DNA from: Caprimulgus europaeus
Lineage: Eukaryota; Chordata; Aves; Caprimulgiformes; Caprimulgidae
NCBI GenBank assembly: GCA_907165065.1
Contig: OU015528.1
Span: 33,564,515 to 33,628,514 of the forward strand
Direction of reading: 5' to 3'
DNA: 64,000 nt
Made by a program: the position numbers and the translations under genes. The notes beneath the pieces are model-generated. The model was not told the origin of the DNA. It worked only from the letters and a program-made list of their open reading frames with translations, and did no database searches. How positions within the stretch are numbered: position 1 is the first letter of the stretch; each line of letters begins with the position of its first letter. Below are positions 1 to 14,900 of this stretch, piece by piece.

Positions 1-3000
1 GAAACATACAAGTTAACCACACCCATGGCCACTATGCTATGATGGTCACACTGCTTCCAACACCTGATCTAGCCCACTTACAGCTAGCCCTTTGCAATAC
101 ACACCATAAATATGTTATTTGCTACTCTGCCTTCTAACAGGGCTATGTGATCAAACCAGCAAGCAAATGCTCAGGAGAATGATCTTTATAGAGCCTTAAA
201 ATATGGAAGTGTTTGGCTAAAACCTTTAAGAGTGTGGTAGCTTCTTAAACATAAGTACAACTTGACAGATTTATGGCTGTAGTCAGAAGTGTGTGTTGGG
301 AAGCCGTCCCCCTCCAAAGGTAGCAGGCTCCAGAGCAGAGCTCTGACCCTCTCAGAAGAACATTCTTCTCCCAGCCTTCTCCCCAAAACTGAATCAAACA
401 AGCTGTTCAACAAGGCCATGATTATCCAAGTAAACTACTGTTCTCCCATGTTCCACCCTCTCTGGTACCACTTCTGTCACAGGTATTTCACATCTATTAT
501 TTTAGCAAGAGGAGCACAACCAAAAGGCAGAGGCTGAAACTCAAGTATGTGGGAGTTCACCTTGAATGAGTGCTACAAGATTAGTCACATGCTCTTTTAT
601 TTTATTTCATGTTATTATGTTATATGGCAAGTCATAGAAAGAAAAGCAAATAAAGAACCAGGAACATTTTGTTCACTTCAGCTGCTCTGCTGAAGGAAAG
701 GTTTTTCCTGGATCTTTGCCTCTGTGAATGTATGACATCTCTCCTGGACTGCGATCCAAATGTTATGAGAAATAACTAATATGCTAAGTTAGGAGAATTG
801 CCTTTTTCATTGTGTAAACAACCTTCAAGCACTGTTTTGCAAAACTTATGCACAAAAGCTCTAAAATACCACTATGCTATTTAATAGACTTAATATTGTT
901 TGTCATTGATGGAGCAAAGCCAAATGTAAATACATAAGTTCATTGAAAATCAGGTGCTAAGTTTGTCCTCAAAAAAGCATATCCTGAGCACTATCAGCCC
1001 TTACGGGAATAAAAAAGGACAAGACAAGAAATGAAGGATGGCTGCATTCTGGGCAGGTCTAGTGGTCTGAAGAAACTGGCAGGCAGCTCTCAGGCAGAGC
1101 TCAGTATCACATTGACCAACAGCACGTACTGTAGCTATCAGAAGGTATTCTGGCACCAGAGATATCCCGACCAGCTATTCAAAACAAAACAATGCAGCTG
1201 TCCATGCTCACTGAAACCTGAGAGCTTCAAGATGACATACTCATGGTCATATTCAAAAGACGCAAAATGACAACAGACAAGCAGACAGAGCTTGTTTAGT
1301 ACGTTTCTTTTTCATCTGCTGTGCTGCAATATTGCACTTGTGGCTGGTCAGCTTTCATTTTCATATGTACTGATATCTCAGTCCTGTCTAGGCAGAAACA
1401 ACCAGTGAACTTGAGACTTTTCTTATCACCACACTAGAAAAGAACACAGTACCATTTCCAGTGCAGTTGTTTATCTAAGGGGCGTTCATTTTGAGCAAGT
1501 GTCCCTCGGATGGGACCTTTGGCTCCCTTCCCTCAGTGAGACACAGGCAAATAGATGCCCCAGCATCTGAACAGATCCTCCGAGACACAAACTAGATGTG
1601 GTTAGAACTTCAGACACAAACATCTATAGGCCTAAAGTATGCATGGGTATTTTTCATACACCTACATATCACAATCCACACTGAGGTAACAGAAAAACAT
1701 ACAGGCAGGGGAGTACAATACGAATGAAAGAAAAGAATTAAAGAAACAATAGTATATATATTATCCAAGACTTTTTTTTTTCCATTGTACAGGCATCATA
1801 TAGCTAATAGTCAGAGTTGCTGAACTGTGTCACATTTTTTCTAGCCATATTTTGACTTTACAATAGCACATTAACTAGTCTTAACCAAAGGTACATGGTT
1901 AATAGTTATTCTAAACGATTCCTCTATTGCCTGTGTTTTTCCCTCACTTCAAAAATCCACCATCAACTCTCTTCATAAAGATCTACTAGCTTAAAGACAG
2001 GTGTTACACTCACTGTCAGTAAATACAATCCTAAGAAGATTTTAACTCCTCTGAAAAGGGTGTTGTGGAAGCAATTTCATTAAAAAAGGCCATTGCTGAC
2101 CAAAATTCATCCATGTCTGTGCGATACACAATTTATCAAAGAACGGCACAAGTATTGTAATACTTCATAACTAGCATCACTGTAGAAATAATCAGTGCTA
2201 GTCTGTAAACGGAAATTTAGCTCATTAAAAGCACAAGATGTAATGAGTATTTTCAAGCGGCTACAGACAAGTGTCCTTTTATTGCAGCGTTAGCAACATA
2301 CTGCTAAAATAGAGCTAAATCACAACTTAGTTATTATACATTTTCCTATTTTATACCATTCCTTCTAGATTTAAGACAAAATCTATGTAAAAATTACAAG
2401 TACTTACATAATCAGATTTCATTACTGCCTTTACAGTAGGTGGTGCACAATCCACATTCAAATTGAGAAAGTTGTGCAAGAAATTTTGTTGTCTCTATTT
2501 CTTTTTCAGCTAATGCCTTTCCCCAACACATGCAAGCAGTTTAATAAACATGGTACTTTATGAGATTAAAGAGTTAGAGATAATCCAGGAAACTGCAAGT
2601 AAAATAACAGGATTAAGTTACATATTTAGCTCTGTGGACTGAAATAAATTTAGTTCACTCCGTTGGGCTAAAATGTACATAAAAACACCTTTTACTTCCA
2701 CTAAACCTTCATCCTGAAAGCTTCTTTTCATTAATATCATGGTATATGACAAACTGAAAATACTTCAATAAAAATAAATATATTTAGGAGAAAAAAAAAT
2801 TAAAAACAAATTACTTTTCTATTAGCCTATGAATTTGAAAATCTGAGTAGCATTTTCTAATACTCAGACTTGGAATAACCTTTCATGCCTTGTTTACTGG
2901 GTTATGGCAGTAAGCATTTTTTCTTATTATTTTGTTTGATAGCTGTTCTGGAGAGACAATAATGCCTTGTGGAAACAGAAAACTTTGCAACCTAGAAGTC

Positions 3001-3949
3001 AAAAGAAAACACTTAACTTTCCATGCAATATGCCATTTTGAAATACATACACACAAATATATGTAAATAGAAGATATATTTTTATGTAATAAAGTGCTAG
3101 TTGATATCTTAATTTTGGAAAGGTAAACTCTTAGCACATCCACCAAGATAAAGATGTCTGCTGCTTTCAGAAGTGGTTTATTTTCTCCAAATTAGTTAAG
3201 AAATTTGTTCTTTCTGACTCCCTTCCTGCCTTCTTTGGTTCCCATTGATTTCCCCTTACTTAATCAAGCTTACAGTGCTTAAAAACCGGAAGGCAGTCAT
3301 CTTATTAAGACAGAATTCCTGCTGATGAATCAACCTGTATATCTAGTGTGAAAACTTACATAACTACTCACCAATTGGGAAAGCCACATGCATCTATTAA
3401 AAGTCTGAATCACAAACACATTGAAAAACAACAGAAACTGTATCATTTGCTCTATCATCATTAACAGAAGGCATTAATAATGGCCACTAAACATTTACCT
3501 GGTTTTAATAAGAATTATTTAGGTACCATTTACTTTTTTTAAAAATGCAGAAGACAACAGAAATGTCCATAAATTCATACACATTCAACAGAAATCTTCA
3601 AGGCTACGAATCTTGCAAAGCTTTGTAACTACAGTTAAAAAGCAACAGATTGGTTGTAAAACCACTATTAAAAATAAAGATTCTAATCAAGCAATACATT
3701 GCCAAACATAGAAATATCTAGAGAGTCGTAACTTCAATTATAAAATTCTAATTCTGTCCACTTTTGAGTTAAATTAGAATGACTAAATACAGGATGCATT
3801 CTTGCAAATATGCATTCAGCACTAGCAGAATTCCATGAAACAGGACTATTCTTGAGAGTAAGTGGATGGCTCCCATTCAAAGTGGGATTTCTACACATGT
3901 ACTGTTTAGCAGCTACACATGATTTGCCTCTGTAAACCTACAGTTTCTC
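1..3949. other. PTPRR intron 2, nothing recognised
   Basis: AT-rich intronic sequence with short chance open frames only. I searched by eye on the minus strand for the next PTPRR exon and did not find it. Confidence 0.6.
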
Positions 3950-5040
3950 CACGCTCATTTGTTTGGCTTCTTGCAAGAATACCTCAGGCCCAAAGCAAGG
4001 TCTACAGGATCAGATTAGGTATGTCAACGTTGCAGAGAGAGCTTGGGTCTGCTGAGTGTCTGTCCCAGGCCCTGTTAACACAAACCTCTTGTGCCCTTCC
4101 CACACAGCTCTACCCAAGAAGCCCTCTTTGATTCCTGTCATCATCCAGCAGCTCCTTGTAGCAAAAAGGAGAAGAAAAAACCACCCAGGACAGACCTCAG
4201 AGCACAGGATATGTGGCCTTCCCCAGGAGATGCTTTGTATGCTAAAGGAGGCCACTCCAAGCCAAAGGGCTGCTCCCTGCCTATTGGCATCTGTTCTTCA
4301 GCGTGCTGGCTGTTGGCAGTGCCAGCCCCTCTGCAAAGATGTGGTAGCATCTGTGGTTAGTTGGAGAAGGACATTTCTGAAGAGTCACTTGCCTTGCCCA
4401 CGTGTAGTGGCTGCCAAGATAGGCGATAGCGCACAGGTAGCGAAGGTGCCCAGAGCTTGCCCGGACTGCCCATCGCCAGCCTGGTCTATGCCACAGTGGC
4501 AGTGACACAGACAGTGAAAGGAAGGCTTGAACATGGCCCCTGTGACCAAATGGCCTGCCACTACTGTGTGCCACTGCGGGGCTGCTGCTGGCCCTCTCTC
4601 CAGCAATAGACATCAACCAGAGTGAATGCCCGGGGTGAGATCTCTCAGCCACACCAGGGCCTTGCTCCTAGCAGGGATTCAGATGCTTTTCTGGCAGCTT
4701 AGTCATCCCCGGGAAAAGAAGGATGGGGCATCCTGCCTGTGTCATGGCATCACTAAATAGTCAGGTTGTGTCTTGGGAGAAGGCAGGATGCTTAAGGGCA
4801 CACATGTTGGCAGACCTGCCCAGTTCCCACTGTGGGTATGGTCAGGCAAATGGTTATCTAGAGACTGGAGGGCAGTAGCCTAAGTCCCCACCCTGGAAGA
4901 GATACTTCACAGTCCTGCTGTAGCCCCTACGCATGCACAGAAGGCTGATAGCTGAGCATTTGGCTGGAGCATTTACATGGGAAGCTAAAAGAGCCAGTGG
5001 CAGAAATTATACACCCTGCATGAATGTAGGCACCATGACT
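3950..5040. other. GC-elevated unclassified stretch in intron 2
   Basis: Base composition rises clearly above the AT-rich flanks for about 1.1 kb, with overlapping open frames of 149 codons (plus, 4056-4505) and 123 codons (minus, 4281-4652). Neither frame resembles a known protein, and they overlap on opposite strands, so I do not call a gene. It lacks the ends of the LTR family seen elsewhere and has no CR1 sequence. It could be an old repeat of another family or a processed fragment; origin unknown. Confidence 0.3.
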
Positions 5041-6239
5041 AGAGTCTGCTCCAATATCTACTAAAGGTAAAAGAAATTTCCACAAAAGACACATTTTTTC
5101 AACTCTCTAGTTCTCTCAGTTCTAGTAACTTAGAGTCTTTTATAGATAGATAGTTAGATGAGAACATATTGATTGGTAATATTTATACAACTAATTATAT
5201 TTACATATATACATTTTTATAAATTACAAATACGAGAGATCAATATTTATCACTTCAACCATGCAGTGCATGGTAAGGACAGACTGTTTCCCAAGAGAAG
5301 GAAAAGCACACAAAACTGAGATGGCAAGTAGCAACTTAACAGTGAATTCTTGTAATTTATTTTTATAACTACAGTTCTCGAATATTGTCAATGTAATTGC
5401 CATTTATGCATGATCTTATTACACAGTGGTTACAGGGGCTTGAGAAATACATACAGTGTGTGCAAATTGCCTTTAATAAAAGCAATTAGACAGCTTAATG
5501 AATATTGTTCATTACCATCTATGAGTACAGGGACATCTGGTGGATGGTATCATTATTTGACATTTTTCCATGTATTTTCACTAGACATTTTCCTCCAAAA
5601 CTCCACAGAGTACAAATTCAGTCTATTCAATGGCCTCCACTTCAGAAATACTGCATATTTTTATACTGCTAAGTGACCTTTGACATGTACACCTTACAAT
5701 AAATTAATCTTAAATTAATATTTACTTCAGCTGAGATAACTTTTTTATTGTCTCTGAGGAGACATTAATTTAGTTTCTTTTAGTCATCACTCACGTGGTA
5801 AACATTAACAACTTCAAAGTAAAAATATATTTTTTTCTATAACACTTTATCAAAAATAGCAAAATTTAATCTTGGACTTCAAAGTATATTTTGGTCCCAA
5901 GTTTAAAAGGGATTTTCAGAAATCGCTTATATCATAATGTAATTCCAGGCCTGTGAGTACATGGGTGTACATGTTTCACAATAATCCCCTCAGCACATGG
6001 AATCCACAAGTCCATGGAGCACTGCAAAAGCAAGGCAACCCTATACAAACAGCAGGAATATTCTCTACTTGTTTTTTCCTAGCTTAACACAAGCAAATAA
6101 AAACTCCGAGTGAACCACAACAGTTATTTGCCATGAATAAATAAATAAAATTAATAATAATTAAAAAATAATTAGACCAAAACATCTGACTAAAACCAGA
6201 ATTAAGAACATCTGCTGCACTGTCACAATATATGGGGTA

Positions 6240-6452
6240 GAAGAAACTTCTTTACTGTGAAGGTGACAGAGCACTGGAACAGGCTGCCCAGGGAGGCTGT
6301 GGAGTCTCCTTCTCTGGAGACATTCAAGACCCGCCTGGAAGCCTTCCTTTGTGAACTCATCTAGGTGTTCCTGCTCCGGCAGGGGGATTGGACTAGATGA
6401 TTTTTCAAGGTCCCTTCCAATCCCTGACATTCTGTGATTCTGTGATTCTGTG
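6240..6452 (+). mobile_element. CR1 LINE, 3'-end fragment
   Basis: The 3' end of a CR1 retrotransposon: the usual passage of ORF2 C-terminus and 3' UTR (GCCCAGGGAGG, then GGACTAGATGA), ending in three perfect copies of the octamer ATTCTGTG (6429-6452). CR1s are typically 5'-truncated like this. Plus strand, so antisense to PTPRR, in intron 2. The tail octamer differs from the other CR1 copies here, suggesting a different subfamily. Confidence 0.9.
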
Positions 6453-7027
6453 TGAGAAGATGCACATTACAGTTCAAGAAAATGTCAGCATATCCACAAC
6501 ATTGTCAGAGATCTGGTAACAGAAGGGCCCTTGGCAAAAAAAGAGTATTCACAGCAGAGGGGAAGACTATCAAAGGAACCAAAGCGAAGTATAACCAAAG
6601 TAATATGTAAAAATGAAGAGGAAAAAGAGATCAGTAAAATGGTCTGAGGCTACAAGACTAAAGGAAAGTGCAGAAGACAAAGAGGAAAAGAAAGACAAAG
6701 GTGAAGGTGACTAAAAAACAAAGGTAAGCCAAGACCCTCGTAGTAGCCTGGGGTAAGGGGCAGCACTGCAGAGATGTAAAAAGAAGGTCAGAACAGTAGA
6801 GCATGAGAAGAATGAGAAGGTGTGAGAAGAAGGAATGAGTTCACAGGCAGAAGTGTGTGGAAGACCAATGCAGTGCTCCAAGGAGAAATGCAGAGCTTCA
6901 CTTCCAGCAGTTATAAGGGGCATGATGAAATGGGGCTATTTAAAGTATTTTTCCAAGTTCAAATCCATTATGAAAACTTTTAGGTAAGATTAAATATTTG
7001 CCCTATCACAGCCTGGAACCCAGACAT

Positions 7028-7032
<5 letters not shown>

Positions 7033-7058
<26 letters not shown>
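7033..7058. repeat. Poly(A) run, A26
   Basis: Twenty-six consecutive adenines inside a strongly purine-rich stretch (~6530-7340). No recognisable retrocopy or SINE body precedes it, so it is listed as a simple repeat rather than a retrogene tail. Confidence 0.9.
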
Positions 7059-8904
7059 GACAAGGATTGAATGAGGAAAGCCTTAAAGGATTTATATGAC
7101 TTGCACACAGCAGAGTCAGAGAGGGAGTAGATGAAAGAACAGAATCATCAGGGACTGTCTGAATGGATGGTGAAACAAGTATCTTAAGTAGGCACTACAG
7201 ATTAGGTATCCTAGGGGCAAGAACTCCAGCAAACTTATTACAGGAATGAAAGAGAAGGATAAAAAAGGGTAGAGAATACTGCATGGTAATAAGCACTAAA
7301 TGGTTAGCCAAAAGAGAAAAGGATGAAAAAAAAGGAAGGATGTATGAAAGCTGCAGCAATGTTCTTCTGAATCGATGCTTTTGAATATGTTACGTGACTG
7401 ATTAAATGGAGAGAAATACAAGTTTTATACTGGGTAACGTAAAACGTATCAAGCAGTTAGGACTCTTATTCTCATAAGTCTCACATCAATTCACATCAGT
7501 AGTATTAGGTTGCAAGTCTCAGCAGAAAATATATTTCAGGAAAGAATGAACAATGCAGAAGTAATATAATGCAAGTTTGGCTGAAATTTTTGTCTAGTTG
7601 ACATTATAATTTTAACTAAATGACTCCCGATTATACATTTAGAATTTTGAAAAGGCTTCCATGGATAATAAGTGATCCTTCCAAACAGAGAATAACAGAG
7701 TATGCTAGATTCACCTCACTAAAGTTTTATTCATTCCTTGCTGTTTAGGTAACTTGTCTGGTATTGCCTCTGAAAAGCAATTTCTGCCTTCCCACTTTAC
7801 CAGACAAAGCACATGGACTGCATGTGGTCTTATCAACCTGTACAGAAACACTTGTCTATATTTTTACTTTATAGAGTTTCCTTCAACTTTTTTCTCTAGC
7901 AAGGATGCAGAAACTCCATGCTATCTAGGCTGAATGATAACTCAGCATAACCTTATCAAGATAATCTGTGTTGAGCTCATGCCAATACACCGCCTCCTGA
8001 TTTCGTACAGGCTATCAGCAGAAGAACAGCTAAGAATAGCTTCTTTCTGCAGTTCCCGTCCCCAGAATTTCTTCTCCAAATTGTGAATCTTACACTGCTG
8101 AAAAATAATATATTGCTGATAATCTCACTAAGGGCCAACCTGCAGAAGACATGAAGAAGGTTGATTTACTTCAGAATAACCAACAGATCTGTGGCTAGAG
8201 CTTTATATTGGCTATGGGAGACCTAAGCTCAAGTCCTAGATCTGTATATGCTTCAGAATAGAGAATTACTGCTTTGTCCTCCATATGCCACATGATTAAT
8301 TGAATGACTAGACTTCCAGACAAATCTTTTTCTGACAACACTACAGATTCCACTCAGTTCCTATAATTAAATAAAAATTGATCTGGAAAGGAGAGCAAAG
8401 CATTTCAGTGTCTAAAAGAGACCTGGCCTTCTGGAACTCCCATATATCAAAGGAAAGACCAATCTCAAGTTCAATGAAAACACCCCCTGCATAAGCCTCT
8501 CTCAGGTCTATCCTAAAATGTAAACAAAGACACCAAATAAGCTGAATTGGATGATTTAGCTAACTTCCTTCTTGTGACTCTTGGCTCTTACCACGATGTG
8601 GCAAAAGAAGTACTGGAACCTGAGTGTCCATTGTAGCTCCATGCATTGAGCTCTGGTATCCTGGTGATTTTGTGATGCATGACTCTGATTCCCTCCTTAC
8701 CTCACAATTAAAGTATCTAAATTGTTCCATTTTATACCTGTTTGGTTTTGGGTTTTTCTTTTTACCTCAAAAACTTACCTCAAATTTCAAAATTATTTAA
8801 AAAGGAAGTTTGTTTTCAAGATACCTCTGCCTTGAGTTTTTGACTCAGAAGACTTTATTTCAGTGGTTCTTGATCAGCCTCCTGTACAGCTCAACTGCTT
8901 CAAG

Positions 8905-8980
8905 GAATCACAGAATCAAAGAATCATTAAGGTTGGAAAAGACCTCTAAGATCATCAAGTCCAACCAATGGGTGATCTAC
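8905..8980 (-). mobile_element. CR1 LINE, very short 3' fragment
   Basis: About 75 bp of CR1 3' terminus in reverse orientation: octamer-like AATCACAG and AATCAAAG units, then GGTTGGAAAAGACCTCTAAGA and the TCCAACC block. Heavily 5'-truncated. Within intron 2, sense orientation to PTPRR. Confidence 0.8.
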
Positions 8981-11900
8981 TCCCTTACTAATAAGCTGTT
9001 AGAGAGCTAGTTGGCAGCTGATGTGATATCAAAGTGAAGGTATTTTTGTATTGCATCAGCCTCAAAGTAATTTTGAAAGACATCCAAAGTTAGAGAAAAG
9101 AGAAAGAAAATGAAAGCCAAAGATACCAGCAGAGTCAGTCAGCCTCCAGACAGAATAAGATTTAAGAAAGCAAAGATGTAGCTTATATGTTAAAGTAGAC
9201 AATCCAAGAAAATTACTGTGTATTGGAGCCAAAGATTATAGTCAATGCCTTTCTAATACAACTGAAGAAACTACGATAGTAACACGGCCAAGAGAGCAAA
9301 GATCAATAGCAGTAGAGTGATGGATAGAGAGGGTTATAACAACATTAAGACAACAAAGAGAAGCTAGCAGCCTTTGCCAAACTCGCACAACTGTGTTTGG
9401 CAAAGACTGGAATCACTGGGACTGACAACACACAAGACATTAATGAGGACCCTGTGACTCAACAGTCCTTTCAAGTAGTAGATATGTATTTCTCAAGTAT
9501 TTGATTTCTTCAGTGATTGATCAGAGATGAATATGCAGCATGCCAAAAGCACTGGATTCTTCATTTACCTTCTCTTCCTTTAATGAAAAGAATTTATAGG
9601 GCTGTGCTCCTAACAGATGAGGACTGGTCAACTGGCAGCCCATGAGTCAAACAGGGCATGCAAGGAAATTTTGGCTAGCCCCTAGGAAAGCCTACAGCTG
9701 TAAGCCAAGCCAGTTTTACAGTCCAATGAAACATAATGGTAGAAAGCAAAAGTGAATTTGATGTGGGCTAAGAGAAAGCATTGCCAACCACTGAACACAC
9801 CTGGGTGGCCAGCCAAACAAACTGGTAGCATTACAGGAGAAGAAAGACCAATTACATGAGAATGAGAGAAAGGATTTGACTGTTGATAGGACAGTTGGGA
9901 ACATCTGAGTCTGGTCTAGAAATGCATTCCCTGGCCTAGAAATACAGTCAGTGCTCAGTTGCCCTTGGATTTCAGTTCATATGGCGCACATATGTGGGGA
10001 CACCAAAGCTGCCCTTAAGCAGTGATAACTCAGCCAGGAGGATACCATAACTCAGAACATGAGGACATTGATGCTCCTCATGTTCTGCCACACATTCTCC
10101 AGCACTGGGACTCCAAGGGACATTTTGGTTAGAGATAGCCAGCTCTGTGCATTGATGTTAGACCTTGGCTAACAAGCACTGATAGATGTAAGCTAACTCT
10201 GTGCCCATCTACATCATCATCTTACTATGTTATATTGGTACATTACATTATCCCCGTTTTTTTCATTATCCACAACATCTCTCAGTCCCTCACTTTGAAT
10301 AATAGAGAATTAATTATAAAAACATCCTAGTCTTAAAATCTGGACAAAAATAAATATGATTCTTGAAAAAAACCTGCCATGTCTACTTTTTCTTATCATA
10401 TTTATCACCACCACAAAGATGTGCTATTCATACTGAATAATATTATAGTCAGACTGAATTTTTTATATTTTTAGAACCGATATTTTAAATTCAGTTATTT
10501 GTTAAAAATTTTCCTAAAGTTTTTTATTAAAACAACTCTGATCATTTTGGCATAGACATGTACCTCTTTGTCAGCATTAGTTTGTAGCTTAATTTTCACA
10601 TTAATTTCAGCATGTATGTTTGTGCTTTCATTTTATAAGTGATGCAAAATGTTGATTTTGGCCATCTTCTTAATGAGATTAGATTCCAGGAAGGAAAATA
10701 TTAAAGGTGATAAAAAGAGAGTTTAAATTATTATGCTCAAATACAAGAAAAGTGAAAGGGAAAAAGGAAAAGGGTTTTTTTTCTGCAGTGTTCCCCTGTC
10801 TCTACTGGCATGAAGGACTGTGCATAGAATGAACTGCCTAACATAGATGCTCTAAATTGCTGCCTTTGGAAGAGGAAATAAGCTCACTCACAGTTACTGT
10901 AACAACAACCGTCTTACTCTTCTTACTGTAGCACTGTAGTCACTTGATGCATTTGGAATCATTTGGGCAAGACAAGACTTTAGTCCATAAACACAACAGT
11001 ATTGCATCATACTTGTTGAGCAAGATAAAGTAGAACACAAATAATTTTCAATGACCAGAGGAAGACAGTAATTAAAATAAAAAACATGACTAAGTAGCAC
11101 TGCTCTGCAAGTATTTTTAATGTATCAGGCCCTCAGCCTTCTAAAATTAATTAATGCTTTAATGAAAGTTGTCTGTTATCTGACTAGGAAATCTAGTTTT
11201 TCTAATATCCAGCTACCCTGGCTTTCAATTAGGACTCAAAGAGCCAAGAACTGATGAGGAGGGACATCATAAATGATTTATGAGTGTCCTACTTTTGTGT
11301 ATGGTACGTTTATTACTCTACTTAATGCATCCATATGGTTTTTTAATTCATTCATTACTGAAAGCCTCACATTACAGTTATTTCATTAAAGTTTATATAA
11401 ATTTTCAGTCAGATGCTTAGTAAGTACATTTAAAAATTAAAGCCAAAATCAATTTTTTATTTAGTGTATGGATTTCAAATTATCTTTCTATTTAATTATT
11501 GTCCTATTACCTATTTCTAGAGGTGTCAGTTGTTGTACTTTTTAAACAATTTTCTTGATCAACATTCAATAGCTTTCTCGTTATTTCATGATCTGTGTGG
11601 TCTTTTAAATTTGCAGTTTATGTTTCATTGTTCTCCCAGCTCCAGACAACAGTCTCTTGTTCCACAGAAGTATGTATACAGTATTCCAGAGAGGTGTTCC
11701 TACAGCTAATTATCACCTTCCCTCCTCCCACCCCAGCCATCCTTTAACAGAGTATTTCTATCAGGGTCAATCTAGAAACCCTTAAAACTAAATTTCTGTC
11801 ATAGTAGGTGATGGACAAAGCAGGAAGGCCTTTAACTAGTGTAGCTATAGTTTAAACAGAAAAGAGTGGAAGAAAGGGAGTAAATACTTTTAATCTTCAA

Positions 11901-14900
11901 GTTAATTTCTATTGCCTGTATACACTTTTACTGTGGTTAATTAGGCAGAGCCACAGCACCCTGTATCACCATTCCAGAGAAAGCCTATGAGAGAAGTTTG
12001 GGGAACATCATCTGCTTCATGCTTATTTTTCATTATCACCTTAAGACAAGGAATATAATTTCTATACTGTTTTAGCTTTACTTTGCCTAAAGAATGCAAA
12101 GGCTCTAAGAGTACAATATTTAAGGTAATTTTTCCACTAACCCAAAACATTTGCGTTTTAATGATCTGTCAGCTCAGAAGACTGCACTACTATAGAACTA
12201 CATAGTACAGTATCTGAAATTATTATGTTATAACATGAAATTATTTTTATTACACGAAATTGAAATATCATATCTATTTGTAAAGGTTAGCCTCCAGAGC
12301 TGTGTTCTTAATTAGACAATACATTATGTGTTGCACGAAGAAAGCATAGCAGCAACAATTTGGCTAAACAGTGCAGAAAGATTTAAGTGTTGCCAGAACA
12401 CCACAGGACTGTAACAGAAGTAATCCTTATTTCTTTCAGTGTGTTTTCAAAAAGAAAACAAGTTTACTAGTACAATAAGTGCCAGCAAAGATAACCTTTT
12501 ATTCTAAAAACACCACCAGGAAAATGGGCAAAAAAAGCAAATTAAATTCAATCAATGACATGGTGTAAATCAAGCAAAATTTAATTCAGCATATTGTAAA
12601 TGTAAAAATCTTGCTTTATATTGTTATTGATTTCTATGTTACAGTTTATTACACAATGACCATTCCCAGTGAGAATGCATAACCCTAGCCAAATCCATAC
12701 AAAACAGACATTCCACTATTATTCTCCAACAGCTAATAAAGGCTGAAATGTAAATCTGTTTCAATTAATGTTTGAATAAACATAGATATAACATATGCTG
12801 TCAACCACTTTCCTACACTATTCAACACCATTGTATTAGCAGTCTTGATATATATCCCCAACACTTTCCATGATGTATCTACCATATTCTCAACGCAAAG
12901 CACTGTATCCACTAAAAGTATTTTCCACCAGTATGTTGTGGTGCAGAGCCAAATTAGAATTAGCTCCATTACAAATTGTCAGTAATGACTGACCTTCAAT
13001 AGAAGGACAGCAAAACATTACTTAAATGCTTTTAGCAACAACAACAAAGACAGACAAAGACTTAGTACCTCTCTACTTACCTCCCTGGTTATTCCCATTT
13101 CCATGAGCCATTTCAATACTGAGATGACTGAAAAAACATTATTTAGTTGACAGCTATGTGATCACTTTCAAACTCTAATATCCTCCCAGTCTGTGAATTT
13201 CATTTCAGAATTCAGCATTTATTTTTTGCAAAAGAGGTGCCAAAGTGCAGTAATACTTGATCTATGAAGCATTTTTAAAAGTGTGTTCAAAAGATCATCT
13301 TCTGTTCCTTAATAATGTTTCTCTAACTCAAAATGTCACTGTGTTTTAAAAATATCACATATTAATGTTAGCAATGATATAAAAACCTATTATTTTTCCC
13401 TGTCAAAAGCAATTTTTATAAGGCTTAATATTGAAGAGGTTAGTTACAAGAACACATTATGAACCATCTACTGAGAAACTTCATAGAAGCTGTCACTTTT
13501 CCTAACAATGTCAGAAGTGAAGAACCAAAAGGATTATTCCAGAGGCTGAATTGCCAGATCCAACAAAACATTGACTGATAAAGAAACGCATGCTGTCTTG
13601 CTGTCTTTTCATCTGAGTGCTCTTTATCTGTCTTTTAAATGTTACTGTAGGGGACTTGGGTTTTCACAAAGGCAGCTCTCTGAAAGTGCTAAAAGAATTA
13701 AAAAAATAAAAAAAAGCTTCTTCATATTTTATTCCTGAACATTATCAACACCACATGTAGATTTATTGTGGGAAGTAGTCACTGATTTGTTTATTGGTGA
13801 GTCTCATGACCCAGTAGGGACATTTTGTTCATTTATGATTTCGGACATCAAGCACAAGTGATTCCAGCAATAGCACCTGGAACTCTGTGCCAGGAAACTT
13901 TTCCCTTTCCTTAGTCACATTTAGGGAGTAATAGGTTTCAGCTCACTCGTAAAAGTTAAAAAGAACACTGATAGCAGTACAGCAATCTCCTGAACTCCCG
14001 CGGAAATACAAGCCTGCCTGTACGGTTCAGGGTAATGGAGTCAGTGTTGGTCCAGCCGGTAAGGAGCACAAAGCTACCTCCACAGCCAAACATTGAAACA
14101 CCCAAAGTGCAGTTCAGGCATTCTCATAAAGAGGTCAAACAAAGAGCAGGGATGGAAAATCCGCTGTTGTCTAAATCTCTGGGTCTCTTTTCCTGGAATT
14201 CAGTACAGCATGGCACAGAAATGGCACAGAAGCCTATTTCAATCACAGGAATAAATGGGGCCATAAGGAGGTAGCAAGGGAGGCTTTGTTTATTTGTTTG
14301 TGGGTTTTTTCCCTATTTCAGAGACCAAATCCACACACATACAAGAAATTTGTACTGGATGAGCCCAAGATCAACACTTCTTCAAAACTTGGCTGAAACA
14401 ATGCGTTTTGGGTCAAACAAATAATTTCACCTATGAGATAAGTGGTACTTTGTACCCTTTAGCTCAGTGACTAGATCATGTGAAATGAGAAAGACTCAGG
14501 TTCAGTTTTCTCCTCTCCTCCTTCAAGGCTTTGATCCAGGTCTCCCACACTTGGGTAGACAGCCTTTCTTTCATATTTGAGTTCCCCTGCACCTGCAAGG
14601 TATCTTGAAAATGCTTAAGCAATAGTTTCAGATCTTTGCTTTGGCTGCACCTGTGGCTGAATTCAATTCAATTTTACGGAAAATCTCATTCTTCAAACCC
14701 AGCAATTTGAAGAATGGAAAAATATAGGCAGATTCCTTTCTGTTACACACAACTATCTAAATTATAGTTGGGACTGGTCAGTTATAGGAACATACAGCTC
14801 AAAGAAGTATGGAACAGATGACACTTACCTTCTTATAAGTGAGCTGCACAATGATAACTGTCAACAAAATTTTAGCTTTTAGTTTAAACTCATAACATGG

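Noticed and set aside
4056-4505. 149-codon plus-strand frame in the GC-elevated stretch
   Set aside because: No recognisable domain, overlapping frames on the other strand, and no splice or promoter context.
7033-7058. Poly(A) tail of a processed retrogene
   Set aside because: No coding-like body, target-site duplication or polyadenylation signal was found next to it.
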